This document shows positions 29,296-40,156 of a stretch of DNA of 64,000 nt, one piece after another. Position 1 is the stretch's first letter. Every line of letters begins with the position of its first letter. Both the position numbers and the translations under genes were made by a program. The notes beneath the pieces were generated by a model, which was given only the letters and a program-made list of their open reading frames with translations, did not search any database and was not told the DNA's origin. Origin of the DNA: Shouchella hunanensis (GTDB taxonomy: Bacteria > Bacillota > Bacilli > Bacillales > Bacillaceae_D); NCBI RefSeq assembly GCF_028735875.1, contig NZ_CP117834.1, forward strand, positions 1,538,001-1,602,000, written 5' to 3'.

Positions 29296-30921
29296 ATGAT
29301 TGATTTTTACGGCAAGAATATGGGTCAAAATTATGCAGGGAATCAAATTTTTGAGCAAGTATCCCTTCAATTAAATGCAGGGGAGCGCGTTGGATTAGTT
29401 GGTAGGAACGGAGAGGGAAAGTCTACACTAGCTAAGTTGATAGCTGGTATAGAAAAGCCTTCTGCTGGTGAAGTGGGTTGGCGCAAGGGATTAACAAAAG
29501 CGTTGTTAAATCAGACGCCTGACTATAAGGGGCTTTCTGTAAAGGATGTGTTAGAACTTCCTTTTTCTTCATTAAAGGAATTAGAAAAAAAGTTGAAAGG
29601 TATTGAAGTGAACTTGAGTAAGCCGCTAAGTCAGAAAGTGCTATCCCAGTTGCTAAACGAATACGCGGAATTACAAGAACGGTATAGCAATAATGGTGGA
29701 TATGACTACCAATCTACTATACGTAAAGTGCTTACAGGTCTAGGGTTGCAACAGTACTTGGATCAACAATGGGAATGGTTAAGTGGTGGAGAACGATCAA
29801 AAGTAGAACTTGCTTGCTTGATCGTAAAGAAGCCTGACCTTATTATTCTTGACGAACCCACTAATCATTTAGATCTTCTTGCTGTAGACTGGTTAATTCA
29901 TTGGTTGAACCAATATGATGGCAGTCTTGTCGTCATATCTCACGACCGCTTTTTTCTGGACCAAGTGATAACAAAAGTATGGGAAATGGATCAAGGTACG
30001 GTGTATGACTATAAGGGCAATTACACTAGTTTTATCCACCAGAGAGAAGAGCGATTGCTTAAAGCATTCCAGCATTATGAAAATCAGCAAAAGAAAATCA
30101 AAAAAATGAAAGAAACAATCAAGCGTTTAAAAGAATGGGCAAACCAAGCAAATCCACCTAATGCAGGTATGCATAGACAAGCAAAGAGTATGGAAAAAGC
30201 ATTGAATCGAATACAACTTATACAAAAGCCTGTTCATGGAAAGAAGGTAGATCTGACTTTTACCGAATCCCACCGCAGTGGTCGAGATGTGTTTCAATTT
30301 AAGGGTGTTTTCTTTGCTTATCGTGACAACGTTATTCTTAAAGAAGCTCACTTTCTTGCGCGACACCAAGAGCGAATTGCCATTACTGGACCAAATGGGG
30401 CAGGGAAATCGACAATTTTTGAACTATTGCGCGGGAAATATTCTCCGCAACAAGGGAATGTTATGGAGGGAGCCAGTGTTTCGGTAGGCTATTTGTCACA
30501 ACATATTCCTGAATTAGTTAATGAAAAGACAGTTCTAGAAGCATATCGAGAATATGCCGCTATTGATATTGGAGCAGCTCGTTCAAAGCTGGCACAGTTT
30601 TTATTTTATGGTACGGATGTGTATAAGAAAACAGAGGACTTAAGTGGAGGAGAACGAATGCGTTTGCGGTTGGCTCAACTAATGGAAGAATCCCATAATG
30701 TGCTGCTTTTAGATGAGCCTACAAATCACCTTGATATTGAATCGAGAGAAGTGTTAGAAGAAGCAATCGATCAATATGTTGGAACGGTTATAACGGTCTC
30801 CCACGATCGGTATTTTCTGAATAAGTATTTTCCTATTACGTACTGGTTACAAGAAGGGGTATTAACACGATATGAAGGATCCATTTCATATGCACAAGAC
30901 GTTCGAGCTAGAATGTCATAA
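29296..30921 (+). CDS. ABC-F family ATPase, probable ribosome-protection antibiotic resistance factor
   Basis: 541 aa with two ABC domains and no membrane segments. Walker A is GRNGEGKST (about 36-44) and GPNGAGKST (about 365-373); the signatures are LSGGERSK and LSGGERMR; both Walker B/H-loop sets are present (IILDEPTNHLD, LLLDEPTNHLDIES). The interdomain linker (about 250-320) is short and helical, as in VmlR/Vga/Lsa-type proteins that displace drugs from the ribosome. The regulated leader supports a resistance role over a housekeeping EttA-type role. The drug spectrum cannot be predicted here. Confidence 0.88.
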   Translation: MIDFYGKNMGQNYAGNQIFEQVSLQLNAGERVGLVGRNGEGKSTLAKLIAGIEKPSAGEVGWRKGLTKALLNQTPDYKGLSVKDVLELPFSSLKELEKKLKGIEVNLSKPLSQKVLSQLLNEYAELQERYSNNGGYDYQSTIRKVLTGLGLQQYLDQQWEWLSGGERSKVELACLIVKKPDLIILDEPTNHLDLLAVDWLIHWLNQYDGSLVVISHDRFFLDQVITKVWEMDQGTVYDYKGNYTSFIHQREERLLKAFQHYENQQKKIKKMKETIKRLKEWANQANPPNAGMHRQAKSMEKALNRIQLIQKPVHGKKVDLTFTESHRSGRDVFQFKGVFFAYRDNVILKEAHFLARHQERIAITGPNGAGKSTIFELLRGKYSPQQGNVMEGASVSVGYLSQHIPELVNEKTVLEAYREYAAIDIGAARSKLAQFLFYGTDVYKKTEDLSGGERMRLRLAQLMEESHNVLLLDEPTNHLDIESREVLEEAIDQYVGTVITVSHDRYFLNKYFPITYWLQEGVLTRYEGSISYAQDVRARMS

Positions 30922-30972
30922 TAACTGCTGGATCGATTGATTTACCGTTTTGAAAAGTACGAGCGAAAAAAG

Positions 30973-31036
30973 AAAAAAGTGCTTTCGACGAAACTGCTGT
31001 GGAAACAACAGCTAACCTGTCGTTAGCACTTTTTTT
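30973..31036. terminator. bidirectional terminator between the ABC-F gene and the universal stress gene
   Basis: AAAAAAGTGCT / AGCACTTTTTT outer stem with an inner CTGTTG-type hairpin. A-runs before and T-runs after let it serve both convergent genes. Confidence 0.7.
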
Positions 31037-31056
31037 AGGGTGGTTGCATAACCGTG

Positions 31057-31716
31057 TCAACGATCTACTTCTTCATCATCGATGTCGGTTAAACTAGCTA
31101 CTTTCCCATCATCAACTCGTACCTCTAAAAGTTGGTCATCTTTTTTTAGGGCAAAGATTCCACTATTAAAATCGGTTTGTAAATGTTTGAAGAAAATACC
31201 TTCATATGTTTGTCCGTCTAAGTCATCAAAATGAAGGTCAAAGGTGCCTTCTTCATCTTCTACTAAGTATGCATGAACACCGCGTTCAAAATTCCAGTCC
31301 TCTGTTTCCTCAGCACGCTCTTTCGGAACGACATGAAGATCAGCAAATGGGGCTTCTTCTAATAATTCGTGCACGATTGATCCACCAAGTAACTTCGCCC
31401 AAATGCTTTCGATAAACTGGCCAATTACAATTTGCGACGCGTGCAATTCTTTTGCTTTCGTTGTAATGACTTTTGTAATATCGTGATAATGTGATTTTTC
31501 TACAATAAGAGTAGCGTTAAATGTACCAGCTAATTCACGAAATAATGTCATATCCACTTCTTTATCATTTTTAAATTCTTCATCAGGTAAAGAATCAAAA
31601 ACAAGTATAGTTAAAGGGGCGTTTAACTGCTTAGCTAGTCCAGCACCTCGAGTAATGAGCTTTTTTCCATTGTGTCCATAATTTACGCAAACGAGTATGT
31701 TTTCTTTTATTGACAT
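31057..31716 (-). CDS. universal stress protein (KdpD-type USP domain)
   Basis: 219 aa. The N-terminal USP domain (1-150) begins ENILVCVNYGHNGKKLI and contains IVIGQFIESIWAKLLGGSIVHELL, resembling the USP domain of KdpD sensor kinases. An acidic C-terminal extension (about 155-219) is beta-rich and has no recognised domain. Monocistronic on the minus strand. The role is unknown; nucleotide binding is possible. Confidence 0.75.
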   Translation of the reverse strand: MSIKENILVCVNYGHNGKKLITRGAGLAKQLNAPLTILVFDSLPDEEFKNDKEVDMTLFRELAGTFNATLIVEKSHYHDITKVITTKAKELHASQIVIGQFIESIWAKLLGGSIVHELLEEAPFADLHVVPKERAEETEDWNFERGVHAYLVEDEEGTFDLHFDDLDGQTYEGIFFKHLQTDFNSGIFALKKDDQLLEVRVDDGKVASLTDIDDEEVDR

Positions 31717-31857
31717 GTATATACACTCCTTCCATCACTAAGCGATATTATTCCCTGATTTACAAGGGTTAAACGCGTTTTAAGCTCTCTAAAACAGACC
31801 CCGAATTTGAAATGCTTATCCATTTTATTTAAAATGCGTACAGAGAGGTGAAAAATC

Positions 31858-32631
31858 ATGTTGATTGATACACATGTACATTTAAATGCAGATCAGTTTG
31901 AGGATGACGTAAACGAAACGATTTTGCGAGCAAGAGAAGCTGGCGTTAAGGAAATGGTTGTAGTCGGTTTCGATGAGAAAACCATTAATCGAGCAATGGA
32001 ACTAATTGAAAAAGATGATCATATATATGCGGCTATTGGCTGGCACCCAGTGGATGCAGTTGATATGACAGATGATCATTTAAGTTGGATTGAAGAACTC
32101 TCAAAGCATCCAAAAGTAGTCGCACTCGGCGAAATGGGCTTGGATTATTATTGGGATAAATCGCCAAAAGAGGTGCAAAAAGACGTTTTTCGAAAGCAAA
32201 TCGCTCTGGCAAAAAAAGTGAAGCTTCCGATTATCATTCATAATAGAGATGCGGATCAAGACGTTGTGGATTTATTAGAAGAGGAGCAGGCAAAAGAAGT
32301 GGGTGGCGTCATGCATTGTTTCGGAGGAAGTGTTGAAACTGCTGAACGTTGTATAAAGAATAATTTTTATATTGGCTTAGGAGGACCAGTTACGTTTAAG
32401 AATGCAAAGCGGCCAAAAGAAGTGGCTAAGCAAATTCCATTGAATCGATTAGTAGTGGAGACAGATGCACCGTTTCTCGCGCCTCATCCGTACCGTGGAA
32501 AGCGAAATGAGCCTGCTTATGTGAAACGAGTAGCAGAGGATATCGCTGATATACGTGAAATGTCATTTGAGGAATTGTGTCAAAAAACAACTGAAAATGC
32601 AAAGAAATTATTTGGATTAAATGAACAATAG
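31858..32631 (+). CDS. yabD: TatD-family metal-dependent deoxyribonuclease (YabD)
   Basis: 257-aa TIM-barrel hydrolase. Metal ligands appear in LIDTHVHLNADQF, ALGEMGLDYYW, IIHNRDAD, GVMHCFGGS and VVETDAPFLAPHPYRG. The family acts as a 3'-5' DNA exonuclease or D-aminoacyl-tRNA deacylase. It reopens the conserved metS-yabD-yabE order that the sugar island interrupts. Confidence 0.93.
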   Translation: MLIDTHVHLNADQFEDDVNETILRAREAGVKEMVVVGFDEKTINRAMELIEKDDHIYAAIGWHPVDAVDMTDDHLSWIEELSKHPKVVALGEMGLDYYWDKSPKEVQKDVFRKQIALAKKVKLPIIIHNRDADQDVVDLLEEEQAKEVGGVMHCFGGSVETAERCIKNNFYIGLGGPVTFKNAKRPKEVAKQIPLNRLVVETDAPFLAPHPYRGKRNEPAYVKRVAEDIADIREMSFEELCQKTTENAKKLFGLNEQ

Positions 32632-32703
32632 AAAACAAATAATGCAGTGATAATGCAGGAAAATGTCAAAGATTACTGAAATATTACGTTTATGTAACGT
32701 CTG

Positions 32704-32732
32704 TTGACAGTGTACAGGTTGGTCTTTATAAT
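32704..32732 (+). promoter_or_regulatory. consensus SigA promoter for yabE
   Basis: Perfect TTGACA (32704-32709), 17-bp spacer, perfect TATAAT (32727-32732), about 25 bases before the yabE start. Confidence 0.85.
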
Positions 32733-32756
32733 TCAGTCCTTGAGGAGGGACTGAAA

Positions 32757-34058
32757 ATGGACCAATTGTCAAAACACGTTGATTTAACAAATAATCGACT
32801 TCCATTACAAACAAAAACGTTTCTCGTAGTTGGCCTATTTATTGCTCTTATTTTATTTTTTACTGGCTTATACGAATGGAACAAAAAATCCGTTATTATT
32901 AACGTAAACGGAGAAGAGTCGGTTATAACAACGCATGCACAATCAATAGAAGAACTACTTCTTAGTTTAGACATAGACGTAACCGAGCATGATCTGGTCG
33001 TACCACATCTTGAGACAGAATTATCTGATGACATGAACATTCTTTACAAGCAAGCGCATATGGTCACTTTAGAAGTGAACGATGAACAAGTTCAAGTGCC
33101 GACTACGGTGGACACCATCTATGATTTTATACAGGAACAAGGATATGATTATCGCTCAGAAGACCAATTAGTACCTCATGGTGAATCAGCTATTGAAGAC
33201 GGTTTGACTATTACATATAAACCTTCAGTTGAGCTTCATTTTGCATATGATGGAACGGAAGATACATACTGGAGTGCATCAGCGACTGTCGCTGACTTTT
33301 TGAAAGAAGCAAATGTGGAACTAGGTGAAGAAGACCGAGTAGAACCAAGTCTTAATGAAATCCTTGAAGAAGGCTTATCCATACAGCTAATTAGAGTTGA
33401 AAAAGTCACCGATGTCATTGAGGAGTCAACGGCGTACGAGACAATTCGTGAAAATGACGACACACTTAAAACAGGTGTAGAGCGAGTTGTTGAACAAGGC
33501 GAGCGCGGAAAACAAGAGCTTCATTATGAGATTACGTATGAAAATGGCGAAGAAATTAATCGCAAGTTAATTGATACAAAAATGGTAGCAGAGCCAAAAG
33601 AGCGAATTATTGCAGTAGGAACAAAAGAAGAAGAGGCGAAACAGTTTGTTGCGGAAACAAAAACAGCTAACGCTACCGTTAGTCAGCCGACAAAAACGAG
33701 CACGCCAAGTTCTTCAAATGAAACCAATAAACCAAAAGAACCTAGTCAACCAAAAGAAATGAATCAGGCAAAAACGATTCAAATGACAGCAACGGCTTAT
33801 TCAGCTGAATGTAATGGCTGTAGCGGGATTACGGCAACAGGCATTAATCTTTTAAGTGACCGCAATATGAAAGTTGTAGCGGTTGATCCAAGTGTAATTC
33901 CATTAGGGTCTAGAGTTCATGTAGAAGGTTATGGAGAAGCGATTGCTGGGGATACTGGTGGTGCAATTACTGGAAACAAAATTGATCTCCATGTTCCGAC
34001 AAGTAGTGAAGCAATGAGTTACGGACGTAAGACAGTCAATGTAACCATCCTTGATTAA
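32757..34058 (+). CDS. yabE: YabE: DUF348/G5/3D-domain cell-wall protein
   Basis: 433-aa exported wall-modifying protein related to resuscitation-promoting factors. One N-terminal helix (about 22-42) anchors or exports it. Three DUF348 repeats follow (about 48-225), then a G5 domain (about 225-290), a Ser/Thr/Pro-rich linker, and a C-terminal 3D domain (about 345-433) with the three aspartates in VVAVDPS, IAGDTGGAI and KIDLHVP. Likely lytic on peptidoglycan. Driven by the consensus promoter at 32704. Confidence 0.93.
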   Translation: MDQLSKHVDLTNNRLPLQTKTFLVVGLFIALILFFTGLYEWNKKSVIINVNGEESVITTHAQSIEELLLSLDIDVTEHDLVVPHLETELSDDMNILYKQAHMVTLEVNDEQVQVPTTVDTIYDFIQEQGYDYRSEDQLVPHGESAIEDGLTITYKPSVELHFAYDGTEDTYWSASATVADFLKEANVELGEEDRVEPSLNEILEEGLSIQLIRVEKVTDVIEESTAYETIRENDDTLKTGVERVVEQGERGKQELHYEITYENGEEINRKLIDTKMVAEPKERIIAVGTKEEEAKQFVAETKTANATVSQPTKTSTPSSSNETNKPKEPSQPKEMNQAKTIQMTATAYSAECNGCSGITATGINLLSDRNMKVVAVDPSVIPLGSRVHVEGYGEAIAGDTGGAITGNKIDLHVPTSSEAMSYGRKTVNVTILD

Positions 34059-34064
34059 ACCATG

Positions 34065-34099
34065 AAAAGAAGCGAACGCTAGTCGCTTCTTTTTTTTTT
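34065..34099 (+). terminator. yabE terminator
   Basis: AAAAGAAGCGA / TCGCTTCTTTT stem, 7-base loop, then a long T run. Confidence 0.88.
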
Positions 34100-34153
34100 G
34101 GTATAAAACAGCTAAAATAAAAGGAGTATATGTGATACATGAAAGAGGAAAAA

Positions 34154-35598
<1,445 letters not shown>

Positions 35599-35609
35599 AA
35601 CGAGTCACA

Positions 35610-35647
35610 GCCCCCTATATACTCACATAGGCTAGACGAGAGGGGGC
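35610..35647 (+). other. hairpin sequestering the yabG ribosome-binding site
   Basis: GCCCCCT (35610-35616) is complementary to AGGGGGC (35641-35647), which covers the yabG ribosome site. No T run follows, so termination is unlikely; translational modulation is possible. Confidence 0.35.
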
Positions 35648-35653
35648 AACGTG

Positions 35654-36535
35654 ATGACAGTGAAAACGGGTGATATAGTTGGTCGTCTCTCTTATAAATG
35701 TGATCTTTTATTTCGAGTATTGACCATTTCGAATGATGTAGTAACCCTTGTAGGGGAAGAAATGCGCTTACTTGCCGATGCGCCAATGGATGATTTAAAA
35801 GTGATGACGTTGAAGGAACGAGAAGAGGATAAAAATAAAGTGAAAGAGCAAGAAGAAGCCTCTTATCGTTTATTTCGTCAGGACGCAAAGCTCATGAAAC
35901 GCAGACAAGATTATCAAACACATGCTGGTTATGAAGAAACATCACATTTCTTTGAGTTAAGAGGAAGAGTGTTACACCTCGATGGTGATGCGAACTATTT
36001 AAATCGATGTACAGATATTTACAATAAATTAGGAGTTCCTGTTTACGGTGTTCATCTTGCGGAAAAAGAGATGCCGTCCCAATTAGCTTCTTTATTAAAA
36101 ATGGTGCAACCAGATATTTTAGTGGTCACAGGTCATGATGCGTATTCAAAAGCAAAAGGAAATCGAAATGACCTAAAGGCTTATCGTCACACAAAGTATT
36201 TCGCTGAATGTGTGCGTATTGCCCGTAATCATACAAAAGACCTCGATCGTTTACTAATCTTTGCCGGCGCGTGTCAGTCTCATTTTGAAACGTTAATACG
36301 AGCTGGAGCGAATTTTGCGTCTTCACCGGATCGTGTCAATATCCACGCCTTAGACCCTGTATATATAGCTTCTAAATTAAGTCGAACATCATTTTCTGAT
36401 ACGGTTAATTTATGGGATATTATTCGAAATACCATTACCGGCCAAAAAGGTCTTGGTGGAATTGAAACGAAAGGTAGCATGAGACTCGGATTACCATACA
36501 AAGAAGAATACGAAGATGAAATAGATCCTTCTTAG
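35654..36535 (+). CDS. yabG: sporulation-specific protease YabG
   Basis: Cysteine-type protease that processes spore-coat proteins (SpoIVA, SafA and others) in the mother cell. Conserved segments: PDILVVTGHDAYSK, LLIFAGACQSHFE (with the likely catalytic cysteine and histidine) and GANFASSPDRVNIHALDPVY. 293 aa. ATG 35654 is seven bases after GAGAGGGGG; GTG 35651 is the alternative. Confidence 0.95.
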   Translation: MTVKTGDIVGRLSYKCDLLFRVLTISNDVVTLVGEEMRLLADAPMDDLKVMTLKEREEDKNKVKEQEEASYRLFRQDAKLMKRRQDYQTHAGYEETSHFFELRGRVLHLDGDANYLNRCTDIYNKLGVPVYGVHLAEKEMPSQLASLLKMVQPDILVVTGHDAYSKAKGNRNDLKAYRHTKYFAECVRIARNHTKDLDRLLIFAGACQSHFETLIRAGANFASSPDRVNIHALDPVYIASKLSRTSFSDTVNLWDIIRNTITGQKGLGGIETKGSMRLGLPYKEEYEDEIDPS

Positions 36536-36815
36536 CTACTGGATGAACCGGCAGGAACTTGAGGAATAACAACATGAATGACGGGCGCTTCGATTATGAG
36601 CAACGTCAAAGCTCTTTTGAAAGCATGTCCGTCATCTTCTTACGCTATTGTTATTCTTTTTCCATGCGCGGCTTTAACGGATTTATTTACTGATGAAAGG
36701 CATGCCAAATTATCAATGGGTATATTTTTTAAAAAAAATTAATGAAAAGATGTCAATTTCTAATAAAATTGGACAAAAAACATATACTATCTACAACATA
36801 TTACAATATTAGTCA

Positions 36816-36881
36816 TTGACACAAGCATGGAACGTTGTTAAAATTATTTATTTTGACTTTCAAACCATTCCTTGGTATAAT
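36816..36881 (+). promoter_or_regulatory. tandem SigA promoters for veg
   Basis: P1: TTGACA (36816-36821), 17-bp spacer, TAAAAT (36839-36844). P2: TTGACT (36853-36858), 17-bp spacer, TATAAT (36876-36881). Tandem strong promoters are also known for B. subtilis veg. The A+T-rich stretch 36536-36815 before them holds no ORF or repeat that I can support. Confidence 0.8.
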
Positions 36882-36906
36882 GTCTATAGTGAGGTGGTTG
36901 TGGAAA

Positions 36907-37170
36907 ATGGCAAAGACGTTAATTGACATTAAGCGAGCACTAGATAGTAACATTGGAAAGAAAATAACAATTAAAGCAAATGGAGGACGTAAAAAATCGT
37001 CTGAACAGTCAGGTATGATTGAAGAGACGTATCCGTCTGTATTTATTGTTAAGCTAGATGAAGATCAAAATTCTGTTGAGCGTGTTTCTTATAGTTATGC
37101 AGATGTTTTAACGGAAACTGTACAATTACTATTACCAGGTGACAGCGGTAAGCCCGCAACGCTCATCTAA
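36907..37170 (+). CDS. veg: Veg protein (biofilm/SinR-linked)
   Basis: 87-aa protein starting [19 protein letters not shown] and containing [19 protein letters not shown] and [16 protein letters not shown]. In B. subtilis Veg stimulates biofilm gene expression by countering SinR. ATG 36907 lies nine bases after GAGGTGG; an upstream in-frame GTG falls between the promoter boxes and is rejected. Confidence 0.95.
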   Translation: MAKTLIDIKRALDSNIGKKITIKANGGRKKSSEQSGMIEETYPSVFIVKLDEDQNSVERVSYSYADVLTETVQLLLPGDSGKPATLI

Positions 37171-37176
37171 GAAACG

Positions 37177-37214
37177 AGACTTTCTTTCCAAAAAAAAGAA
37201 AGTCTTTTTTTTTT
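37177..37214 (+). terminator. veg terminator
   Basis: AGACTTTCTTT / AAAGAAAGTCT 11-bp perfect stem with a 7-base loop and a T-rich tail. Confidence 0.9.
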
Positions 37215-37269
37215 GGATTTGTGCACACTATAAACGCAGTTAATAATCAAGCAAAGGGGCGGTTTTATC

Positions 37270-37446
37270 ATGAGCAGAAGACGAGGCGTTATGTCCGATC
37301 GCTTAAAGGAAGAAATTGCAAAAGAGCTTGGCTTTTATGACACTGTAGAAAAAGAAGGTTGGGGCGGCATTAAAGCAAAGGATGCCGGCAACATGGTAAA
37401 GCGAGCAATTGAGCTGGCTGAACAAAACCTTCATGCACGAAAATAA
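37270..37446 (+). CDS. sspF: small acid-soluble spore protein, alpha/beta type SspF
   Basis: 58-aa DNA-binding spore protein: [22 protein letters not shown] (quoted in part), [11 protein letters not shown] and [16 protein letters not shown] are diagnostic. It coats DNA in the forespore and protects it. It lies between veg and ispE as in B. subtilis. AAAGGGGCGG precedes the ATG. Expression by SigG is expected from the family; I could not identify its promoter with confidence. Confidence 0.96.
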   Translation: MSRRRGVMSDRLKEEIAKELGFYDTVEKEGWGGIKAKDAGNMVKRAIELAEQNLHARK

Positions 37447-37455
37447 TTACTGTGG

Positions 37456-37496
37456 TCTATGGTTCAGTGGTATTCCCACTGAATCGTAGATTTTTT
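37456..37496 (+). terminator. sspF terminator
   Basis: 15-bp stem (TCTATGGTTCAGTGG / CCACTGAATCGTAGA, two G-U pairs) followed by TTTTTT. Confidence 0.88.
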
Positions 37497-37559
37497 GTTT
37501 AAACAATCTCTATTTGGGAATAGTAATACTACTAACCTATTAAATTGGAGATGATGAAA

Positions 37560-37643
37560 ATGAGTTTACAAGAATATATTACCGAAATTAACAATATGTT
37601 GGAAGAAGCGAAGACACCTGTACATAATGAGAATAACGAGTAA
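37560..37643 (+). CDS. 27-residue peptide ORF of unknown function
   Basis: ATG with GGAG nine bases upstream encodes MSLQEYITEINNMLEEAK and a short tail, acidic and helix-forming. It sits between two intrinsic terminators, so it looks like an independent small transcription unit. I do not recognise the peptide. Its position after sspF would fit a sporulation gene but nothing proves it. Confidence 0.5.
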   Translation: MSLQEYITEINNMLEEAKTPVHNENNE

Positions 37644-37645
37644 AT

Positions 37646-37674
37646 CACCCTTTTTTCACTAAGGGTGTTTTTTT
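37646..37674 (+). terminator. terminator after the 27-residue ORF
   Basis: CACCCTT / AAGGGTG stem with an 8-base loop and a T7 tail. Confidence 0.8.
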
Positions 37675-37763
37675 ATGATGCATCGAACAGGAGAAAAGGT
37701 GGTATGTTCGATTCACAAGTGATAAAATAACCTCAGCATTATGCATGTATAGAAGGTGAGAAA

Positions 37764-38657
37764 GTGAAGGTTTCCATTAAGGCACCGGCAAAGATTAATT
37801 TGTCATTAGATGTATTAAGAAAGCGTAACGATGGTTATCATGAAGTAAAAATGATTATGACCATGGTTGATTTAGCGGACCGAATTGATTTAACAAGTTG
37901 TGACTCTGGAAAAATAACGGTGGATGTTTCAGAGGGTTTTGTTCCAAATGACGAACGGAACTTTGCTTACCAAGCGGCCGCTTTGTTAAAGAAGAAATAC
38001 AAGGTATCAGCAGGTGTTCATATTTATATTACAAAGCGTATACCTGTAGCTGCAGGACTTGCAGGCGGAAGTAGCGATGCAGCAGCAACGTTGAAAGGGT
38101 TAAATCAGCTATGGGAGCTTGGTTTGACGCTGGATCAACTAGCTGAATTAGGTGCTGAAATTGGCTCTGATGTTTCTTTTTGTGTGTATGGCGGAACTGC
38201 GCTTGCCACAGGTAGAGGTGAAATCATTGAATCCATTCCATCTCCACCACCGTTATGGGTCATCCTTGCTAAGCCACCAATTGGTGTTTCAACTAAGGAA
38301 ATCTACGGTAATGTAAAGCTTCATCGGGCTAAGCATGCGGATATTGAAGCGATGCTTACAGCGCTTGAGAATCAAGATACAGACGGCATTTTCGCCCATC
38401 TTCATAATACGTTAGAAGATGTGACACTCGAATTGTATCCAGAAGTAAAGCATTTAAAGGACCAGATGAAACGATTTGGTGCAGATGCTGTGTTAATGAG
38501 TGGAAGTGGGCCAACTGTTTTTGGTTTAGTGAAAACAGAATCAAGAGTGAATCGAATTTATAACGGATTAAGAGGTTTTTGCGAAGAAGTTCACGCTGTT
38601 CGATTAATTCGTACAAGCAATACTTGTCCAAAACCGGATGAAAGTGATATCTTATAA
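37764..38657 (+). CDS. ispE: 4-diphosphocytidyl-2-C-methyl-D-erythritol kinase
   Basis: GHMP kinase of the MEP isoprenoid pathway. Starts [19 protein letters not shown] loop [15 protein letters not shown] (about 93-107); C-terminal motif [12 protein letters not shown]. 297 aa. GTG start with AAGGTGAG upstream. Runs 32 bases before the purR start, overlapping its ribosome-site region only slightly. Confidence 0.96.
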   Translation: MKVSIKAPAKINLSLDVLRKRNDGYHEVKMIMTMVDLADRIDLTSCDSGKITVDVSEGFVPNDERNFAYQAAALLKKKYKVSAGVHIYITKRIPVAAGLAGGSSDAAATLKGLNQLWELGLTLDQLAELGAEIGSDVSFCVYGGTALATGRGEIIESIPSPPPLWVILAKPPIGVSTKEIYGNVKLHRAKHADIEAMLTALENQDTDGIFAHLHNTLEDVTLELYPEVKHLKDQMKRFGADAVLMSGSGPTVFGLVKTESRVNRIYNGLRGFCEEVHAVRLIRTSNTCPKPDESDIL

Positions 38658-38688
38658 GTATATAATTCGGTTATGGCTCGGAGGGATT

Positions 38689-39516
38689 ATGAAAAAATTA
38701 AAACGTAGTTCACGTCTGGTTGATATGACGTATTTTTTGCTCCAACATCCACATGAAGTAATCTCATTAACGCATTTTTCGGAGCGTTACCAAGCAGCGA
38801 AGTCATCTATTAGTGAGGATTTAGTTATTATTAAAGAAATGTTTGAAGATGAAGGCTATGGAGCGCTGTTAACGATCCCAGGGGCAAGTGGCGGTGTGAA
38901 ATATATGCCGAGAATGAATAAGGAAGAAGCAGAAACGCTTGTTCATCAACTAGTCCTTGATCTAAATAAGCCGGAACGTATTTTACCTGGCGGGTATCTG
39001 TACATGATGGATGTATTAGGAAATCCTAAATTGTTACATGAAGTCGGTCGATTATTTGCGGCTGCGCTGTATGATAAAGAGATTGATGCTGTTATGACGG
39101 TTGCCACAAAAGGTATTCCACTTGCATATGCAGTAGGTCAGCACTTAGGAGTACCGGTTAGTATTGTGCGGCGTGATCATAGAATTACGGAAGGATCGAT
39201 GGTGAGCATTAATTATGCTTCAGGTTCATCAGACCGTATTCAAACCATGACTTTAGCAAGACGAAGCTTAGCTGCTGGTTCTAAAGTATTCATTGTGGAC
39301 GATTTTATGAAAGCTGGTGGAACTATTCGCGGAATGGTTGATCTATTAGCAGAATTTGATGCAGATCTAGTAGGGATCGGCGTGCTAGTTGAAGCGGCTG
39401 AGGTGTCTGAACGGTTGGTCGATGATTACGTGTCGTTAACGAAGCTAACGAATGTCGATGCTCGCGAAAAGCAGATTGAATTGTTAAGTGGGAATATATT
39501 AGATCGATTACATTAA
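38689..39516 (+). CDS. purR: purine operon repressor PurR
   Basis: PRPP-responsive repressor of purine biosynthesis genes. A winged-helix N-terminus ([15 protein letters not shown], about 6-75) is followed by a phosphoribosyltransferase-like domain with PRPP loop [14 protein letters not shown] (about residue 203). 275 aa. ATG 38689 follows GGAGGG; a longer in-frame reading from within ispE is rejected. Neighbouring ridA and prs are functionally related. Confidence 0.96.
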   Translation: MKKLKRSSRLVDMTYFLLQHPHEVISLTHFSERYQAAKSSISEDLVIIKEMFEDEGYGALLTIPGASGGVKYMPRMNKEEAETLVHQLVLDLNKPERILPGGYLYMMDVLGNPKLLHEVGRLFAAALYDKEIDAVMTVATKGIPLAYAVGQHLGVPVSIVRRDHRITEGSMVSINYASGSSDRIQTMTLARRSLAAGSKVFIVDDFMKAGGTIRGMVDLLAEFDADLVGIGVLVEAAEVSERLVDDYVSLTKLTNVDAREKQIELLSGNILDRLH

Positions 39517-39530
39517 AAGGGGACAAAAAA

Positions 39531-39902
39531 ATGAAAATTGTTCATACGACGAATGCACCACAAGCAATTGGACCTTACTCACAAGGAATGATTGTAAACA
39601 ATATGTTCTACAGCTCTGGTCAAATTCCTCTAACAGCGGAAGGCGAACTTATAAAAGGAACAGTTGAAGAGCAAACGCATCAAGTTTTCCATAACCTTAA
39701 AGCGGTTTTAAAGGAAGCCGGCTCTTCTCTTGATAAGGTAATTAAAGCAACCGTATTCATTAAAGATATGAATGATTTTCCACGCATTAATGAGGTTTAT
39801 GGAGAATACTTCTCGGAGCATAAACCAGCCCGTTCATGTGTTGAAGTTGCTCGTTTACCGAAAGATGTATTAATTGAAATTGAAGTAATTGCTTTAGTAT
39901 AA
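39531..39902 (+). CDS. ridA: RidA family enamine/imine deaminase (YabJ)
   Basis: 123-aa trimeric deaminase that removes reactive 2-aminoacrylate-type intermediates. Conserved segments: [20 protein letters not shown], and the arginine in [21 protein letters not shown]. Follows purR by 14 bases, as in B. subtilis. Confidence 0.95.
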   Translation: MKIVHTTNAPQAIGPYSQGMIVNNMFYSSGQIPLTAEGELIKGTVEEQTHQVFHNLKAVLKEAGSSLDKVIKATVFIKDMNDFPRINEVYGEYFSEHKPARSCVEVARLPKDVLIEIEVIALV

Positions 39903-39907
39903 AAAAG

Positions 39908-39955
39908 AAAAAGCTAAGCGAAACGAAAGCTTCTCTGTTTTGCTAGCTTTTTTTT
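39908..39955 (+). terminator. ridA terminator
   Basis: AAAAAGCTA..GC / GCTAGCTTTTT imperfect stem with a T8 tail. Confidence 0.75.
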
Positions 39956-40095
39956 GTAAAAGGAATGACGTTTATATGAAGCGATTAAAGTTGTTTTAAC
40001 GTTTGTTTCTTATTACGGTTCTTGGTACGTTGTACTGAAACGAGGATGAAAGTAATTATTTTTTGAAAAATCGTAAAAAAACTTCAATTGTTTGA

Positions 40096-40120
40096 AGGAA
40101 AAAGGAAACCTCTCTAGAAT
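40096..40120 (+). promoter_or_regulatory. candidate SigH promoter for spoVG
   Basis: AGGAAAA (40096-40102), 14-base spacer, GAAT (40117-40120), the same boxes and spacing as the SigH promoter of B. subtilis spoVG. Confidence 0.65.
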
Positions 40121-40156
40121 GTAGTATACAGATAATCTATAAGAGAGGTGACCATC

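Noticed and set aside
36835-36906. 24-codon N-terminal extension of veg
   Set aside because: Would place translation upstream of the strong -10 at 36876; family members start at MAKTL.
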